A DNA stretch of 64,000 nucleotides from DASRDR01 sp963812945 [NCBI: uncultured Candidatus Rokubacteria bacterium] (GCA_963812945.1 CAWEXD010000003.1:372001-436000), one strand, 5' to 3'; numbered from the stretch's first letter, positions 1-17,386 are shown. Notes: generated by a model from the letters alone, not told the origin. Numbers and translations: made by a program.

Positions 1-431
1 TGGTCGTGCGTGTGGGCCGCGTGGAAGCGAAGCCAGCGCTCGACCGAGTACGAGCCGTCCTCGCTATGCGTCCCCGCGCGGCCCCAGTCCTCCGGCGTCA
101 GCCGATCGAGCAGCTCGGCGGTCGTCGCGTGGGCCGCCCGCACCGCGTCGAGCGCCGGCTCGACCGGGCGCTCGGCGTATGCCAGACGGGACCGATAGAC
201 CTCCTCGTCGAACGCGGGCAGAAACGGGGCGGCCTCGGTGAGCAGCCGGCGCAACCGGACCGCGCCCGTCAGCTCGGCGTCCTCGAGGTGATGGATCACG
301 TCGCGGACGCTCCAGGCTTCAGGGCCCGGCCGCCAGTCGAGCTCGACGGGAGCCAGCCCCTCGAGCGCCGCCTGGAGCGCCGGGTAGCCCGCGCGGTACC
401 GGGCGATCAGCTCCGCCCGCTCCCCGCTCAT
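1..431 (-). CDS. DinB-family protein, 3' end cut by window edge
   Basis: Reading the minus strand from ATG at 431 gives an open frame of 143 codons that runs off the window without a stop. The protein closely parallels the next gene upstream. Shared blocks include an N-terminal helix with RAGY, a W-S-x-R-(D/E)-V-x-H-H-L segment (one DinB metal-ligand histidine), RLRRLL, and the C-terminal A-G-T-H-S-E and W-L-R-(F/I) blocks leading to the second histidine cluster. DinB-fold proteins are four-helix-bundle, often metal-binding, and include thiol transferases and hydrolases; the substrate here is unknown. The gene lies 24 bases after its paralogue and is very likely co-transcribed with it. Confidence 0.8.
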   Translation of the reverse strand, partial: MSGERAELIARYRAGYPALQAALEGLAPVELDWRPGPEAWSVRDVIHHLEDAELTGAVRLRRLLTEAAPFLPAFDEEVYRSRLAYAERPVEPALDAVRAAHATTAELLDRLTPEDWGRAGTHSEDGSYSVERWLRFHAAHTHD

Positions 432-455
432 CACGGGCACTGTCCCGGGCCCCCG

Positions 456-941
456 TCAGCGCCGCCGGGCGGCCCACCCCGCCCGGTTGTCGCGGATCTG
501 GCCAGCGTGGACGTGCGCGTGGTCAGCGTAGATCCGGAGCCACTGCTCGGCGGAGTAGGCGCCGCTCTCCGAGTGCGTGCCGGCGCGGCGCCAGTCCGCG
601 TCGGTCATCGACTCGAGGAGCTGGGCCGTGGTCGCCCGGGCGGCCTCGAACGCGCGCAGGGCCGGCTCCCACGGGCGCTCCTGATAGCGGAAATGCCGGG
701 CATACTCGGCCTCGTCGTACCCCTGGATCATCGGGTCGTTCTCGATCAAGAGCCGCCGGAGCCGGACGCCGGAGATGGTCTCGCTGTCGGCGAGGTGGTG
801 CACGACCTCGCGCGCGCTCCACTCCCCGCGCGCGGGGCGCCAGTCGCGTTCCTCGGGACCGATCCCCACCAAGGCCCGCACCACCTCGTCGTAGCCCGCT
901 TTGTACTGGTTGATCAGCGTTTGCCGCTCCGCCGACGTCAT
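456..941 (-). CDS. DinB-family (four-helix bundle) protein
   Basis: The 161-residue protein starts at ATG 941, chosen because GGGAGGT lies just upstream; a longer reading adds residues with no family similarity. DinB features are the segment WSAREVVHHL (residues 41-50, His48/His49) and the cluster DHAHVHAGQI (His141, His143, His145), which together supply the usual three-His metal site. This class includes DNA-damage-inducible DinB of Bacillus and bacillithiol or mycothiol transferases. Nothing here fixes the substrate. It is the upstream member of a tandem pair and follows recX by about 70 bases, so it may belong to the recA-recX transcription unit. The DNA-damage link is inference from position only. 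Confidence 0.82.
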   Translation of the reverse strand: MTSAERQTLINQYKAGYDEVVRALVGIGPEERDWRPARGEWSAREVVHHLADSETISGVRLRRLLIENDPMIQGYDEAEYARHFRYQERPWEPALRAFEAARATTAQLLESMTDADWRRAGTHSESGAYSAEQWLRIYADHAHVHAGQIRDNRAGWAARRR

Positions 942-1014
942 GCGCACCTCCCAGGGAACAGGCCTCGTCCGGGTCGCCCCGGATGACGATCCGGTCGTCT
1001 CGCGAGCGCGCGGC

Positions 1015-1545
1015 TCATGGGTCCGCCTGCGCGTCGGGAACGGCCTCCGAACCGAGCGCCCGAAGCACCTGGCGGACGACGTCCTCAGGATACCCCCGAC
1101 GTCGCAGGTAGTCATGCAGCCGGCGCGCGGCCCGGTCGGGCGCGGCGTGTTGAAGCGCCGTCATGCGCCGGCGCGCGGCGTCGCGCGCCCGGGCCAGCTC
1201 GTCCGTTTCCGTGAAGGCGCGCGCGATCGCGGCCTCGACGATCGGCCGCGCGACGCCGCGCACCGCCAGCTCCTCGCGCAGCCGCTCGCGCCCGACGGCA
1301 CGCTCCCGCGCCCGGACCTCGGCCCACGTGGTCGCGAACGCGCGATCGTCGACGTACCCGCGGGTCTCGAGATCCGCCACCACGACCTCGGCCACGTCGG
1401 CGGGCGCGCCCCGGCGGCGAAGCCGGCGGGCGAGGTCCCGCCGCGTCCAGGGCTTCCGGGCCAGGAGGTCCAGCGCGACGGCGCGCGCCCGACGTGGGTC
1501 CAGGGGTTCCCGCGGCGGCGCCGGAGCCCGCCGGGACGCGGTCAC
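1015..1545 (-). CDS. recX: Regulatory protein RecX
   Basis: The 176-residue protein starts at GTG 1545. It has the Arg-rich, three-helix repeat layout of Rec[20 protein letters not shown], then RRGAPADV and [10 protein letters not shown], followed by a second and third repeat ([23 protein letters not shown]). RecX binds RecA filaments and limits their extension. The gene lies 43 bases after recA on the same strand, the classic recA-recX arrangement, so it is probably translated from the recA transcript. Length fits the family. Confidence 0.93.
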   Translation of the reverse strand: MTASRRAPAPPREPLDPRRARAVALDLLARKPWTRRDLARRLRRRGAPADVAEVVVADLETRGYVDDRAFATTWAEVRARERAVGRERLREELAVRGVARPIVEAAIARAFTETDELARARDAARRRMTALQHAAPDRAARRLHDYLRRRGYPEDVVRQVLRALGSEAVPDAQADP

Positions 1546-1588
1546 GGCCTGCCCCGGACCCCGGCCCGACGCCTGTCCCCCGCGGCCG

Positions 1589-2638
<1,050 letters not shown>

Positions 2639-2701
2639 CACGTCCCTCCGTTCGTCCGTCTTTCGCCCGCGCACGCGGGGGTCTTGGTCCATGTCGGCGC
2701 C

Positions 2702-2731
2702 ATTCTAGTGGCGAACCTTCCGACATGTCAA
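2702..2731 (-). promoter_or_regulatory. Probable sigma-70-type promoter of recA
   Basis: Read on the minus strand, TTGACA (2731-2726) is separated by 18 bases from TAGAAT (2707-2702), about 60-100 bases upstream of the recA start at 2638. The -35 box is a perfect match and the -10 differs at one position. The -35 overlaps an 8-bp palindrome, GACATGTC, which could be an operator, but I could not match it to a known LexA box. Confidence 0.65.
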
Positions 2732-2760
2732 CAGAAGATGAGTACACCACATCTTGGGGG

Positions 2761-3351
2761 TCACCCCCGACCACCCCCCGACAGCGCGGCCAGGGGAGCC
2801 TCCGTCAGGACGCTGTACCGGGCGCCACGGGGATCCAGCTCCGAGCGCATCAGGTGGAGCGCCGTCACACGCACCTCCCCGAATCCCGGGCCAGGGCCAA
2901 GCGCGCTGCCGAGCCCCCCAGCCCCCCGCGGGTCACGGGCCCGGGCCAGCGTGACGTGGGGATGGTAGGCCCGCCCCTCGCCCGGAATCCCTCGGGCCAC
3001 CAGGGCCGCCTCGAGCGCTGCATGCAGCGCCCTGAGCCCTTCTCCCCCCGTGGCGACGCCAGCCCATACGACCCGCGGCGCCCGCGTCGACGGGAAGCCA
3101 CCGAGCCCGCCCAGCGCGACGGTGAAGGGGTCGATCGCCGTCGCTGCGGCCTGGACCGCCTCCCGCGCGCGTTCGAGCGCCAGAGGCTCCAGGTCGCCCA
3201 GGAACCGGAGCGTGAGGTGAAGGTTCTCCGCCCGCACCCACGCGAGCCCCGGCGCGCGCGCTCGTAGCTCGACGGCCGTCGCCGCGAGCCGCGACCGCAC
3301 GCCGTCCGGCAACAGCACCGCGACGAAGCCCCGGACCGGCCGCTCGTTCAC
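2761..3351 (-). CDS. thpR: RNA 2',3'-cyclic phosphodiesterase (LigT/ThpR family)
   Basis: The 196-residue protein starts at GTG 3351. The two signature H-x-T-x motifs of the 2H phosphoesterase fold are HLTL (residues 45-48) and HVTL (132-135), each giving one catalytic histidine. These enzymes open 2',3'-cyclic phosphates on RNA ends and can ligate 2',5' ends in vitro. A G-rich, low-complexity stretch ([14 protein letters not shown]) lies near residues 142-155. The gene is between cinA and recA on the same strand, a common bacterial neighbourhood. The 230 bases upstream hold no gene that I can support. Confidence 0.9.
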   Translation of the reverse strand: MNERPVRGFVAVLLPDGVRSRLAATAVELRARAPGLAWVRAENLHLTLRFLGDLEPLALERAREAVQAAATAIDPFTVALGGLGGFPSTRAPRVVWAGVATGGEGLRALHAALEAALVARGIPGEGRAYHPHVTLARARDPRGAGGLGSALGPGPGFGEVRVTALHLMRSELDPRGARYSVLTEAPLAALSGGGRG

Positions 3352-3581
3352 CGAGGCCCCCCGACCGGGAGCATCCGCGGCCGACTCCGGCCACCGATAT
3401 CAGAGCAACCGCGGTGCCACGGCGCCGCCGACGTCTCGCGAGGAGAGAACGCGCGCGAAATCCTCACGGGGGCGCGCCTACCCGCGGGCCCGGCGCCCCC
3501 GCCCCGGCACCTTCCGCATACGGGGCGACGCCGGTAAGAGACATGCGGGACATCCGGCGGGGCGCGGAATCGGCCCGCGGC

Positions 3582-4838
3582 TCAGCTCGCCTCGAGGCAG
3601 CGGCGCCGGAGGAGATCCAGGGCGTGCACGGCGGAGAGCGCCTTGTTGCCTTCCCGGTCGCGATCGAACCGGTGGCGCTCGACGACGGCGCCCTGGGCGT
3701 CGGCCAGCCCCACGTAGACCGTCCCGACCGGCTTCGTCGGGGTGCCGCCGTCGGGGCCGGCGATCCCGGTGATGGACAGCCCGACGTCGGCGCCCGCGCG
3801 CTCACGCGCCCCACGCGCCATCGCTTCGGCGCACGCGGCCGATACCGCGCCGTGCTGCCGCAGCACCTCCTCCGGCACGCCCAGGAGGGCCTGCTTGGCC
3901 GCGTTCGAGTAGACGACGAAGCCCCGCTCGAAGTAGGCCGAGCTCCCCGGCACCTGCGTCAGGCGATGGCCGACGAGACCGCCGGTGCAGGACTCGGCGA
4001 GCGCCACGGTCCACCCGCGGGCGCGGAGAAGCCGGCCCACGAGGGCCTCGAGCGTCTCGTCCTCGACGCCGTACCACGCGGCGCCGAACGCGCCGCGGAG
4101 CGCGGGCTCCAGCGCGGAAAGCGCGGCGGCGGCCGCCGTCGGCGAGCCCGCCCGGAACCGCACGCGTGCCCAGCACTCGTCTCCGGTGTCGACGACGTGC
4201 CCCGAGACCCCGTCCACGCCGCGAAGCGTGGCCTGGAGCTGGGCCTCCGCGGCACCCGCGTCGAGCCCGACCAGGCGGAGCGTGCGAACCAGGACGCCCG
4301 ACCCGGCGTCCGCGCGGGCGAGACGCGGGAGGAGGTGGGCCCGGGCCAGCGCCACGGCAGTCGCCGGCACGGCGGGAACCACGAGGACGGCAGCGCCCCC
4401 GAGCTCGACGAGGAACCCCGGCTCGCTCGGCTCCGCCAGGGTCACGACCGTGGCACCCTGGGGCACCAGCGCGAGCTGCTCCTCCCGCCGGGGCATCGCC
4501 TGCCCGCGGGCGGCATAGGCGGCTTCGAGCGCGTCGAGCGCCCGGCTGCTCAGGACGAGGCGGCTCTCGAGGCTTCGCGCGAGCGCCTGTCTCAGCGCCA
4601 CGGCCCCTTCCCCCTCGCCCACCGCCACGACGAAGCCCCCCTCTTCGGCGGCCTGACGGAGCGCCCGCTCGACGGCGTCTTCCTCGGCGGGCACGACCCG
4701 GCGCGCGCGGACCGGGCAGCCCTCCCGCTCGAGGAGGCGGCCCACCGCCAGCGCGGCGTCGGCGCCCGTCCCCGCGGGGTCGGCAGACGCCGTCACCAGC
4801 TCGGCGGTGAGCCCACAGGCCGAAGGCCGTCCGATCAA
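3582..4838 (-). CDS. cinA: CinA-like protein with degenerate N-terminal domain
   Basis: The 418-residue protein has a typical CinA C-terminal domain (nicotinamide-nucleotide amidohydrolase): ESCTGG at 282-287, then SSAYFERGFVVYSNAAK, and TGIAGPDGGTPTKPVGTVY. The N-terminal half follows the COG1058 (molybdopterin-binding-like) fold in outline (AELVTASADPAGTGADA, a GRLLEREG helix), but the usual G-G-L-G-P-T nucleotide motif reads VGEGEGAV, so the pyrophosphatase part may be inactive. The apparent start is TTG at 4838 with GGGAG directly against it, and the first eight codons lie inside a short interspersed repeat. The true start is therefore uncertain; GTG at codon 15 is an alternative. Confidence 0.85.
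   Translation of the reverse strand: MIGRPSACGLTAELVTASADPAGTGADAALAVGRLLEREGCPVRARRVVPAEEDAVERALRQAAEEGGFVVAVGEGEGAVALRQALARSLESRLVLSSRALDALEAAYAARGQAMPRREEQLALVPQGATVVTLAEPSEPGFLVELGGAAVLVVPAVPATAVALARAHLLPRLARADAGSGVLVRTLRLVGLDAGAAEAQLQATLRGVDGVSGHVVDTGDECWARVRFRAGSPTAAAAALSALEPALRGAFGAAWYGVEDETLEALVGRLLRARGWTVALAESCTGGLVGHRLTQVPGSSAYFERGFVVYSNAAKQALLGVPEEVLRQHGAVSAACAEAMARGARERAGADVGLSITGIAGPDGGTPTKPVGTVYVGLADAQGAVVERHRFDRDREGNKALSAVHALDLLRRRCLEAS
4813..4835 (+). repeat. Interspersed 23-bp repeat, copy 1 (REP-like)
   Basis: The sequence begins CCACAGGCC and contains the core GGCCGAAGGCCGTCCGA, with a GGCC-GAA-GGCC mini-hairpin. All 23 bases are identical to the copy at 32242-32264 (opposite strand), and 22 match 17607-17628. 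This copy covers the first codons of cinA, read on the minus strand as MIGRPSACG. Confidence 0.7.
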
Positions 4839-4881
4839 CTCCCGCGGACCCAGGGTGCCGTCGTGAGCACGGAAAAGCCCG

Positions 4882-5313
4882 TCAGACGAGGTGGCGGAGC
4901 TGGCCGAGCAGATTCACGTAGAGGCCGGCGAGGAGATCGTCCGCCACGACCCCGAGGCCTCCGGGGAGCGCCTGGAGCCTGTCGATGCCCAGAGGCTTCA
5001 TGACGTCGAAGACCCGGAATGCCAGGAAGAGCCCGAGCGCCCAGAGCAAGGTCCGCGGATGGCCACAGCAGGCGAGGAGCATGCCGGCCACCTCGTCGAT
5101 GACGATCGGCCCCGGGTCCTTGACCCTGACCCGATCCTCCTCGCGGCCGGCCGCCCAGATCCCGACGGCCGACACGGCGGCGGTCGTCCCGAGCAGCGCC
5201 AGGTCACCGGGGGCGAGCCACCAGACCAGGAGGGCGACGGGGAGGCTCGTGACCGTGCCCGGAGCGACGGGCGCGTAACCGAGCCCGCCCGCGGTCGCGA
5301 TCCAGCGGGCTAG
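4882..5313 (-). CDS. pgpA: Phosphatidylglycerophosphatase A-like protein, non-canonical start
   Basis: PgpA dephosphorylates phosphatidylglycerophosphate in the inner membrane. The frame contains family blocks in order: GLGYAPVAPGTVTSLP, a membrane segment, KDPGPIVIDEVAGML (acidic active-site region) and LAFRVFDVMKPLGI, then a C-terminal segment ending LVADDLLAG-like. The only ATG/GTG/TTG start in frame is GTG 5175, which gives 97 residues and cuts off the conserved N-terminal block. The frame stays open upstream into the end of rimO, so I extend it to CTA 5313 as an approximate limit. Either an unusual codon (CTN/ATC) initiates or the sequence has an error. It lies between rimO and cinA. Confidence 0.7.
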   Translation of the reverse strand, partial: LARWIATAGGLGYAPVAPGTVTSLPVALLVWWLAPGDLALLGTTAAVSAVGIWAAGREEDRVRVKDPGPIVIDEVAGMLLACCGHPRTLLWALGLFLAFRVFDVMKPLGIDRLQALPGGLGVVADDLLAGLYVNLLGQLRHLV

Positions 5314-5344
5314 CTGGGCGCCGAGCCCCGCCTGGGCGGGCCGC

Positions 5345-6673
5345 TCAGCGGCGGGCGAGGGTCCCGACCAGGTCGTAGCCGTCGACCTCGACGATCTCGA
5401 CGGGCACGCGGCGACCCGGGGTGAGGTCCCGGTCCCGGAGGTACACGACCCCGTCGATCTCCGGCGCCTGCGCGGCGGTCCGGCCTTCCCAGTGAAAGGC
5501 CGGGTCCTGGCTCGGCCCGTCGATCAGCACCTCGTGGACGGAGCCGAGGAGCGTCGCGTGGCGCTCCCAGGCGAGGCGGTCCTGGGTCTCCTGGACCCGC
5601 CGGGCGCGCTCCTCGGCGATCTCCGCCGGCACCGGGTCGGGGAATGCCGCGGCCGGCGTCCCCTCCTCGGCGGAGTAGACGAAGCTTCCGACGCGATCGA
5701 ACGGCGTGTCTTCCAGGAATTCGAGGAGCGTCTCGAAGGCCGCCTCCGTCTCCCCCGGGAAGCCGACGAGCACGGTGGTCCGGAGCGTCGCGTCCGGGAT
5801 CGCCTGGCGGAGCGCCCCCACGATCTCGGCCATGCGGCGTCGAGTCACGCCTCGTCGCATCGCGCGGAGCACCCCGTCGTCGGCGTGCTGGACCGGCATG
5901 TCGACGTACGGCAGCGCGCGCGCCCGGGCGAGCTTCGCGATGAGCCCGTCCGTCACGTGCGCCGGGTGGAGGTAGAGGTAGCGCAGCCACGGGATCGACG
6001 TCTCCGAGAGGGCCAGCAGGAGATCACCGAAGTCCGGGCGTCCCGGGCCGGGCAGGTCCTTCGCCCAGGCGAGCGTGTCCTGGGAGACGAGCACGATCTC
6101 CTGCACCCCGTCCCGGGCGAGCGCCTCCACCTCGGTCACGACGTCGGCGAGGGGCCGGCTCCGATGACGCCCCCGCATCATGGGGATCGCGCAGAAGGTG
6201 CAGCCCATGTTACACCCCTCGGCGATCTTCACGTACGCGTACGGGACGTTACCCAGGCGGACGCGCGGCGCGTCGGCGCGGTACACGTACCCCGGCGGCG
6301 CCCCCGCGACCCACGCCTCACGCGCGTCGAGCCGGCGGACGACGTCCACGATCCGGGGCAGCTCTCCGGTGCCGACCATCGCGTCGATCTCGGGGAGCTC
6401 GGCCAGCAGCGCCGAGCCATAGCGCTGGGGCAAGCAGCCCGTCACGACGAGCCGCCGGCCAGGGGCCCCGGCCTTCCACGCCGCCAGCTCGAGGATCGTC
6501 TCGATCGACTCCTGCTTGGCGCGGTCGATGAAGGCGCAGGTGTTGACGACGACGCAGTCGGCGGCGTCCGGGCGGTCCACCGGGGCCACCCCGTCCCGCG
6601 CGAGGAGCCCGAGCATCAGCTCGCCATCAACCTGATTCTTCGGGCATCCGAGGCTCACGAGGTGGACGTTCAT
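5345..6673 (-). CDS. rimO: Ribosomal protein S12 methylthiotransferase RimO
   Basis: The 442-residue radical-SAM enzyme adds a methylthio group to an aspartate of ribosomal protein S12. The N-terminal UPF0004 domain has Cys10, Cys46 and Cys80, which hold the auxiliary Fe-S cluster. The radical-SAM motif CNMGCTFC gives Cys154, Cys158 and Cys161, followed by a C-terminal TRAM-like domain. The opening MNVHLVSLGCPKNQVD, the RGRHRSRP block after the cluster and the length separate it from MiaB. Start is ATG 6673. It is upstream of pgpA on the same strand. Confidence 0.95.
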   Translation of the reverse strand: MNVHLVSLGCPKNQVDGELMLGLLARDGVAPVDRPDAADCVVVNTCAFIDRAKQESIETILELAAWKAGAPGRRLVVTGCLPQRYGSALLAELPEIDAMVGTGELPRIVDVVRRLDAREAWVAGAPPGYVYRADAPRVRLGNVPYAYVKIAEGCNMGCTFCAIPMMRGRHRSRPLADVVTEVEALARDGVQEIVLVSQDTLAWAKDLPGPGRPDFGDLLLALSETSIPWLRYLYLHPAHVTDGLIAKLARARALPYVDMPVQHADDGVLRAMRRGVTRRRMAEIVGALRQAIPDATLRTTVLVGFPGETEAAFETLLEFLEDTPFDRVGSFVYSAEEGTPAAAFPDPVPAEIAEERARRVQETQDRLAWERHATLLGSVHEVLIDGPSQDPAFHWEGRTAAQAPEIDGVVYLRDRDLTPGRRVPVEIVEVDGYDLVGTLARR

Positions 6674-6763
6674 GGCCAGAGAAGGAGTATAGCATCGGGC
6701 CCGCGGCCAGGCCGCCCGCGGTCCGGAATCACCCGACGATCCGCGCCTCGCGGCGCGCGTGCT

Positions 6764-7603
6764 TCAGGCGGGCCGCTCGGCCACGCAGACGGTCAGGTAG
6801 CCGTGCCGGCGTACGGCGGGAACCCGACGGTAGAGCCAGGCGAAGAACCGCACCGGCAGCACCGTGATCCCGGTCAGCCGGGACCGCCGGGTGTAGAGCC
6901 AGAGCTCGAGCATCCGGAGCCAGCCGGGAATGAAGAGGATGCCGGTCCGCGCGGTGACACGGAAGCCGGCCGATTCGAGCAGACGCTGGAGCGCAGCGGG
7001 CGTGAACGACTTCTCCATCCCGTACCCGTAGAGGCCCCAGGCGTTCAGCGTGTGGACCAGGAGCGGCCGAAGGAACGGGTCAAGCTTGTTGGGCACGCCG
7101 ACGATCGCGGTGCCCCCGGGCTTCAGCACCCGGAAGATCTCCCGCACCGCCTGGGCGTACTCCTCGAAGTGCTCGATCGTGCCCATCGAGTACACGGCGT
7201 CGACCGAGCGCTCGCGGAACGGGATGGCGCGCACGTCGCCGACCACGAATCCGGGGTGATGGGCGTGAAGCACCTTGGCCGCTTCCCGCACGACGTCGAT
7301 CGACACGTCGACGCCCACCGGGCGCGCGCCATGGTCCGCGGCCCACCGAAGGATCTCGGTGTTCTTCGCCTCGTCCCAGAGGTCCGTCTTCAAGACGACG
7401 AGGTCCCGAAGCTTGGGGAAGTACGTCTCGAAGAGCCAGCGCTCGCAGTCGAAGTAGTAGTCGGTGGACACCGCTCCCTTGAGCGACGGGAAGTTCGCGC
7501 CGACGTCGTCCCAGAATGGCGGCGCGGGGGCGGCGGCCTCCATCATGACGCCATACCATGCCACAAGACTGGCCGATGCCGCGAGCCCTTTGAACAGCCC
7601 CAA
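6764..7603 (-). CDS. Class I SAM-methyltransferase-like protein with atypical motif I
   Basis: Up to 279 residues, apparently from TTG 7603; ATG 7546 or 7543 (MMEAAAP) would remove a 19-20-residue leader and is equally plausible. Later methyltransferase motifs are clear: GARPVGVDVS (acidic loop after strand 2), VVGDVRAIPF, DAVYSMGTIEHF and FRVLKPGGTAIVGVPNK. The glycine-rich SAM loop expected near residue 75 is absent; the equivalent stretch reads VLKTDLWDEAKNTEIL. It is therefore a divergent enzyme or an inactive homologue. It follows the receiver-cyclase gene by 20 bases, so it may be the last gene of the signalling operon. Substrate unknown. Confidence 0.75.
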   Translation of the reverse strand: MGLFKGLAASASLVAWYGVMMEAAAPAPPFWDDVGANFPSLKGAVSTDYYFDCERWLFETYFPKLRDLVVLKTDLWDEAKNTEILRWAADHGARPVGVDVSIDVVREAAKVLHAHHPGFVVGDVRAIPFRERSVDAVYSMGTIEHFEEYAQAVREIFRVLKPGGTAIVGVPNKLDPFLRPLLVHTLNAWGLYGYGMEKSFTPAALQRLLESAGFRVTARTGILFIPGWLRMLELWLYTRRSRLTGITVLPVRFFAWLYRRVPAVRRHGYLTVCVAERPA

Positions 7604-7622
7604 GAGACCGGCTTCCGACGAC

Positions 7623-8738
7623 CTATCGCCGGAGCCGCTTCAGGCTGAACACGGGCATCGGGCGCAAGAACCCCCGGAGCGCGACCTCCCCGAGCGGCTC
7701 GACGTCGACCAGCTCGTCGAGCGCCGCCAGGACACGGGCGGAGACGAGGATCTGCCCGGCCCGGGCCTCGCCGCAGAGCCGCGCCGCGAGGTTCGTGACC
7801 GTCCCCAGCGCCGCGTAGTCCCACCGTCCCTCGAAGCCGATCGCCCCGAGCGTCGCGTAGCCCCGGGCGATGCCGAGGCCCAGGTCGAGCTCGTACCCTT
7901 CCCGGCGCCACTTCGCGGTCAGCTCGCCAACGGCGTCTCGCATGGCGACCGCCATGCGCACCGCCCGCTCGGCCGCGTCGGGCACCGGGATCGGATCGTT
8001 GAAGAACACCATGAGCCCGTCCCCGGTGAACCGCTCGAGCGTGCCCTCGTGGGCCAGGATGAGGCGGCCCATCTCGCCGTGGTACTCGCGGAGGACGGCC
8101 ATGACCTCCTCCGGCGCGGCGGTCTCCGCGAAGGCGGTGAACCCCCGGAGGTCGGCGAAGACGACGGTCACCTCGCGCCGGTGGGTCCGGAGCGGGTCCT
8201 CGGCCCCGCCCTGGACGATGGCGTCGGCGAGCTGCGGCGAGAAAAAACGCTTGAGCCGCCCCAGGCGCTCGAGCTGCTCCACCTGGGCCTGCACGCGGCT
8301 CTCCAGCGTCCGGTTCCACTCGCCGAGCGCCGATGCCTGCTCCTCGACCGTGTCGTGGAGCGCCTTGATGCGGAGCATCGACTTCACCCGCGCGACCAGC
8401 GCCGCCTGGTCGACCGGCTTCGTGAGGTACTCGTCCGCGCCGGCCTCGAGCCCGGCCACGATGTCCCGGGAGTCGGCCTTCGCGGTGACGAGGATGATGG
8501 GCATGAACAGGAGGGTCGGATCGCGCTTGAGGCGACGGCACACCTCCAGCCCATCGAGCCCCGGCATCATGACGTCGAGGAGGACGAGGTCGGGCTGCTG
8601 CTCGCGCGCCAGGGCCAGGGCCGCCTCCCCGTCACCCGCGGTGAGGATCTCGTAGCCGTGCGCGGCCAGCCGGGTCCGCAGGATGTCCACGTTCAGCGGG
8701 TTGTCGTCGGCGACGAGCAGGCGCGGCGGCGTTCTCAT
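7623..8738 (-). CDS. Response regulator with class III adenylate/guanylate cyclase output
   Basis: The 371-residue start at ATG 8738 (GTG 8741 is possible) follows AGGAG. The receiver domain spans about residues 6-122, with phospho-acceptor Asp55 in LVLLDVMMPG and the TKP lysine at about 107. A coiled segment (125-165) leads to a class III cyclase domain (about 185-365). Metal aspartates are Asp196 (FADLRGF) and Asp240 (FTGDG); transition-state residues are Asn316 and Arg320 (VTNLAARL). It should make a cyclic nucleotide, probably cAMP, when phosphorylated. It lies downstream of a single-domain receiver and a giant hybrid-free sensor kinase on the same strand, which suggests one phosphorelay. 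Confidence 0.92.
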   Translation of the reverse strand: MRTPPRLLVADDNPLNVDILRTRLAAHGYEILTAGDGEAALALAREQQPDLVLLDVMMPGLDGLEVCRRLKRDPTLLFMPIILVTAKADSRDIVAGLEAGADEYLTKPVDQAALVARVKSMLRIKALHDTVEEQASALGEWNRTLESRVQAQVEQLERLGRLKRFFSPQLADAIVQGGAEDPLRTHRREVTVVFADLRGFTAFAETAAPEEVMAVLREYHGEMGRLILAHEGTLERFTGDGLMVFFNDPIPVPDAAERAVRMAVAMRDAVGELTAKWRREGYELDLGLGIARGYATLGAIGFEGRWDYAALGTVTNLAARLCGEARAGQILVSARVLAALDELVDVEPLGEVALRGFLRPMPVFSLKRLRR

Positions 8739-8862
8739 CACGCGCTCCTCAGGAGCGCCGGCGCGCACCGGCTCCGCCGTGCCGCGGCGCCCACTCCCCG
8801 CCGGGCGCCGTGGCAAGGGCTCCCCTGCCTGGCTCGCGCGCGCACCGCATCTCGGCGCCCCG

Positions 8863-9228
8863 TCATCCCAGGTACTCGCGGATCTTTCCCAGCAGGACGC
8901 GCGGGCTGAAGGGCTTCGTTACGTAGGCGTCGCAGCCCGCGGCGAGGGCCTTCTGGTCGTCGCCGGAGAGCGCGTACGAGGTGACCGCGATGATGGGAAT
9001 CGCGCGGAGGGCGGGATCCGCCTTGATCCGGCGCGTCACCTCGTAGCCGTCGATCCCCGGCAGCTGGATGTCCATGAGGATCAGATCCGGACGCTCGCGG
9101 GCGGCTGCGGCCACGCCGTCCTCGCCGGTGTGGGCCTCCAGCATCTCGTAGCCGGCATGCGTCAGGAGGTCGCGCACGATCTGGCGGTTCTCCTCGTGGT
9201 CTTCCACGACCAGGATGCGCTTCGCCAT
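8863..9228 (-). CDS. Single-domain response regulator (DivK/CheY type)
   Basis: The 121-residue receiver has acidic residues in VVEDHEEN, phospho-acceptor Asp53 in LILMDIQLPGIDG, the conserved Thr/Ser in AVTSYAL and Lys105 in YVTKPF. It has no output domain, so it acts by phosphotransfer or protein contact. ATG 9228 lies two bases after the stop of the giant kinase gene, which implies translational coupling. It is the most likely direct phosphate acceptor of that kinase, passing the signal to the receiver-cyclase 125 bases downstream. Confidence 0.93.
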   Translation of the reverse strand: MAKRILVVEDHEENRQIVRDLLTHAGYEMLEAHTGEDGVAAAARERPDLILMDIQLPGIDGYEVTRRIKADPALRAIPIIAVTSYALSGDDQKALAAGCDAYVTKPFSPRVLLGKIREYLG

Positions 9229-9230
9229 GA

Positions 9231-17186
<7,956 letters not shown>

Positions 17187-17292
17187 CGGCCGCGACCTCG
17201 TCGCCGCTCGGCCCCGCTTCGGTCACCCGCTCCCGGACACGGGCCACTCCGAGCCCGGGGGCCCGTGGTCTCCAAGGGGTCAGAGCCGCGCC

Positions 17293-17298
17293 ATTATA
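17293..17298 (-). promoter_or_regulatory. Possible -10 box for the giant kinase operon
   Basis: The minus strand reads a perfect TATAAT at 17298-17293, about 107 bases upstream of the kinase start. The expected -35 position is GGGCCC, which is not consensus, so an activator or alternative spacing would be needed. It is divergent from the trp promoter, whose -35 starts 60 bases away. Confidence 0.4.
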
Positions 17299-17357
17299 GC
17301 GCCCCGATCACCTCCGGGCCCTCGTGCGCGCCGGAGACATCCTTCGGGCACCGGGCC

Positions 17358-17386
17358 TTGACACGGCCCTCCCGAGTCCCTATCGT
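17358..17386 (+). promoter_or_regulatory. Probable trp promoter
   Basis: TTGACA (17358-17363), a 17-base spacer and TATCGT (17381-17386) fit a sigma-70-type promoter. A start site about 7 bases downstream would fall at roughly 17392-17394, only a few bases before the leader-peptide ATG at 17397, so the leader message may be nearly leaderless. Confidence 0.6.

Noticed and set aside
2726-2731. LexA (SOS) box at the recA promoter
   Set aside because: The GACATGTC palindrome overlaps the -35, but it matches neither the E. coli (CTGT-N8-ACAG) nor Bacillus (GAAC-N4-GTTC) LexA consensus.
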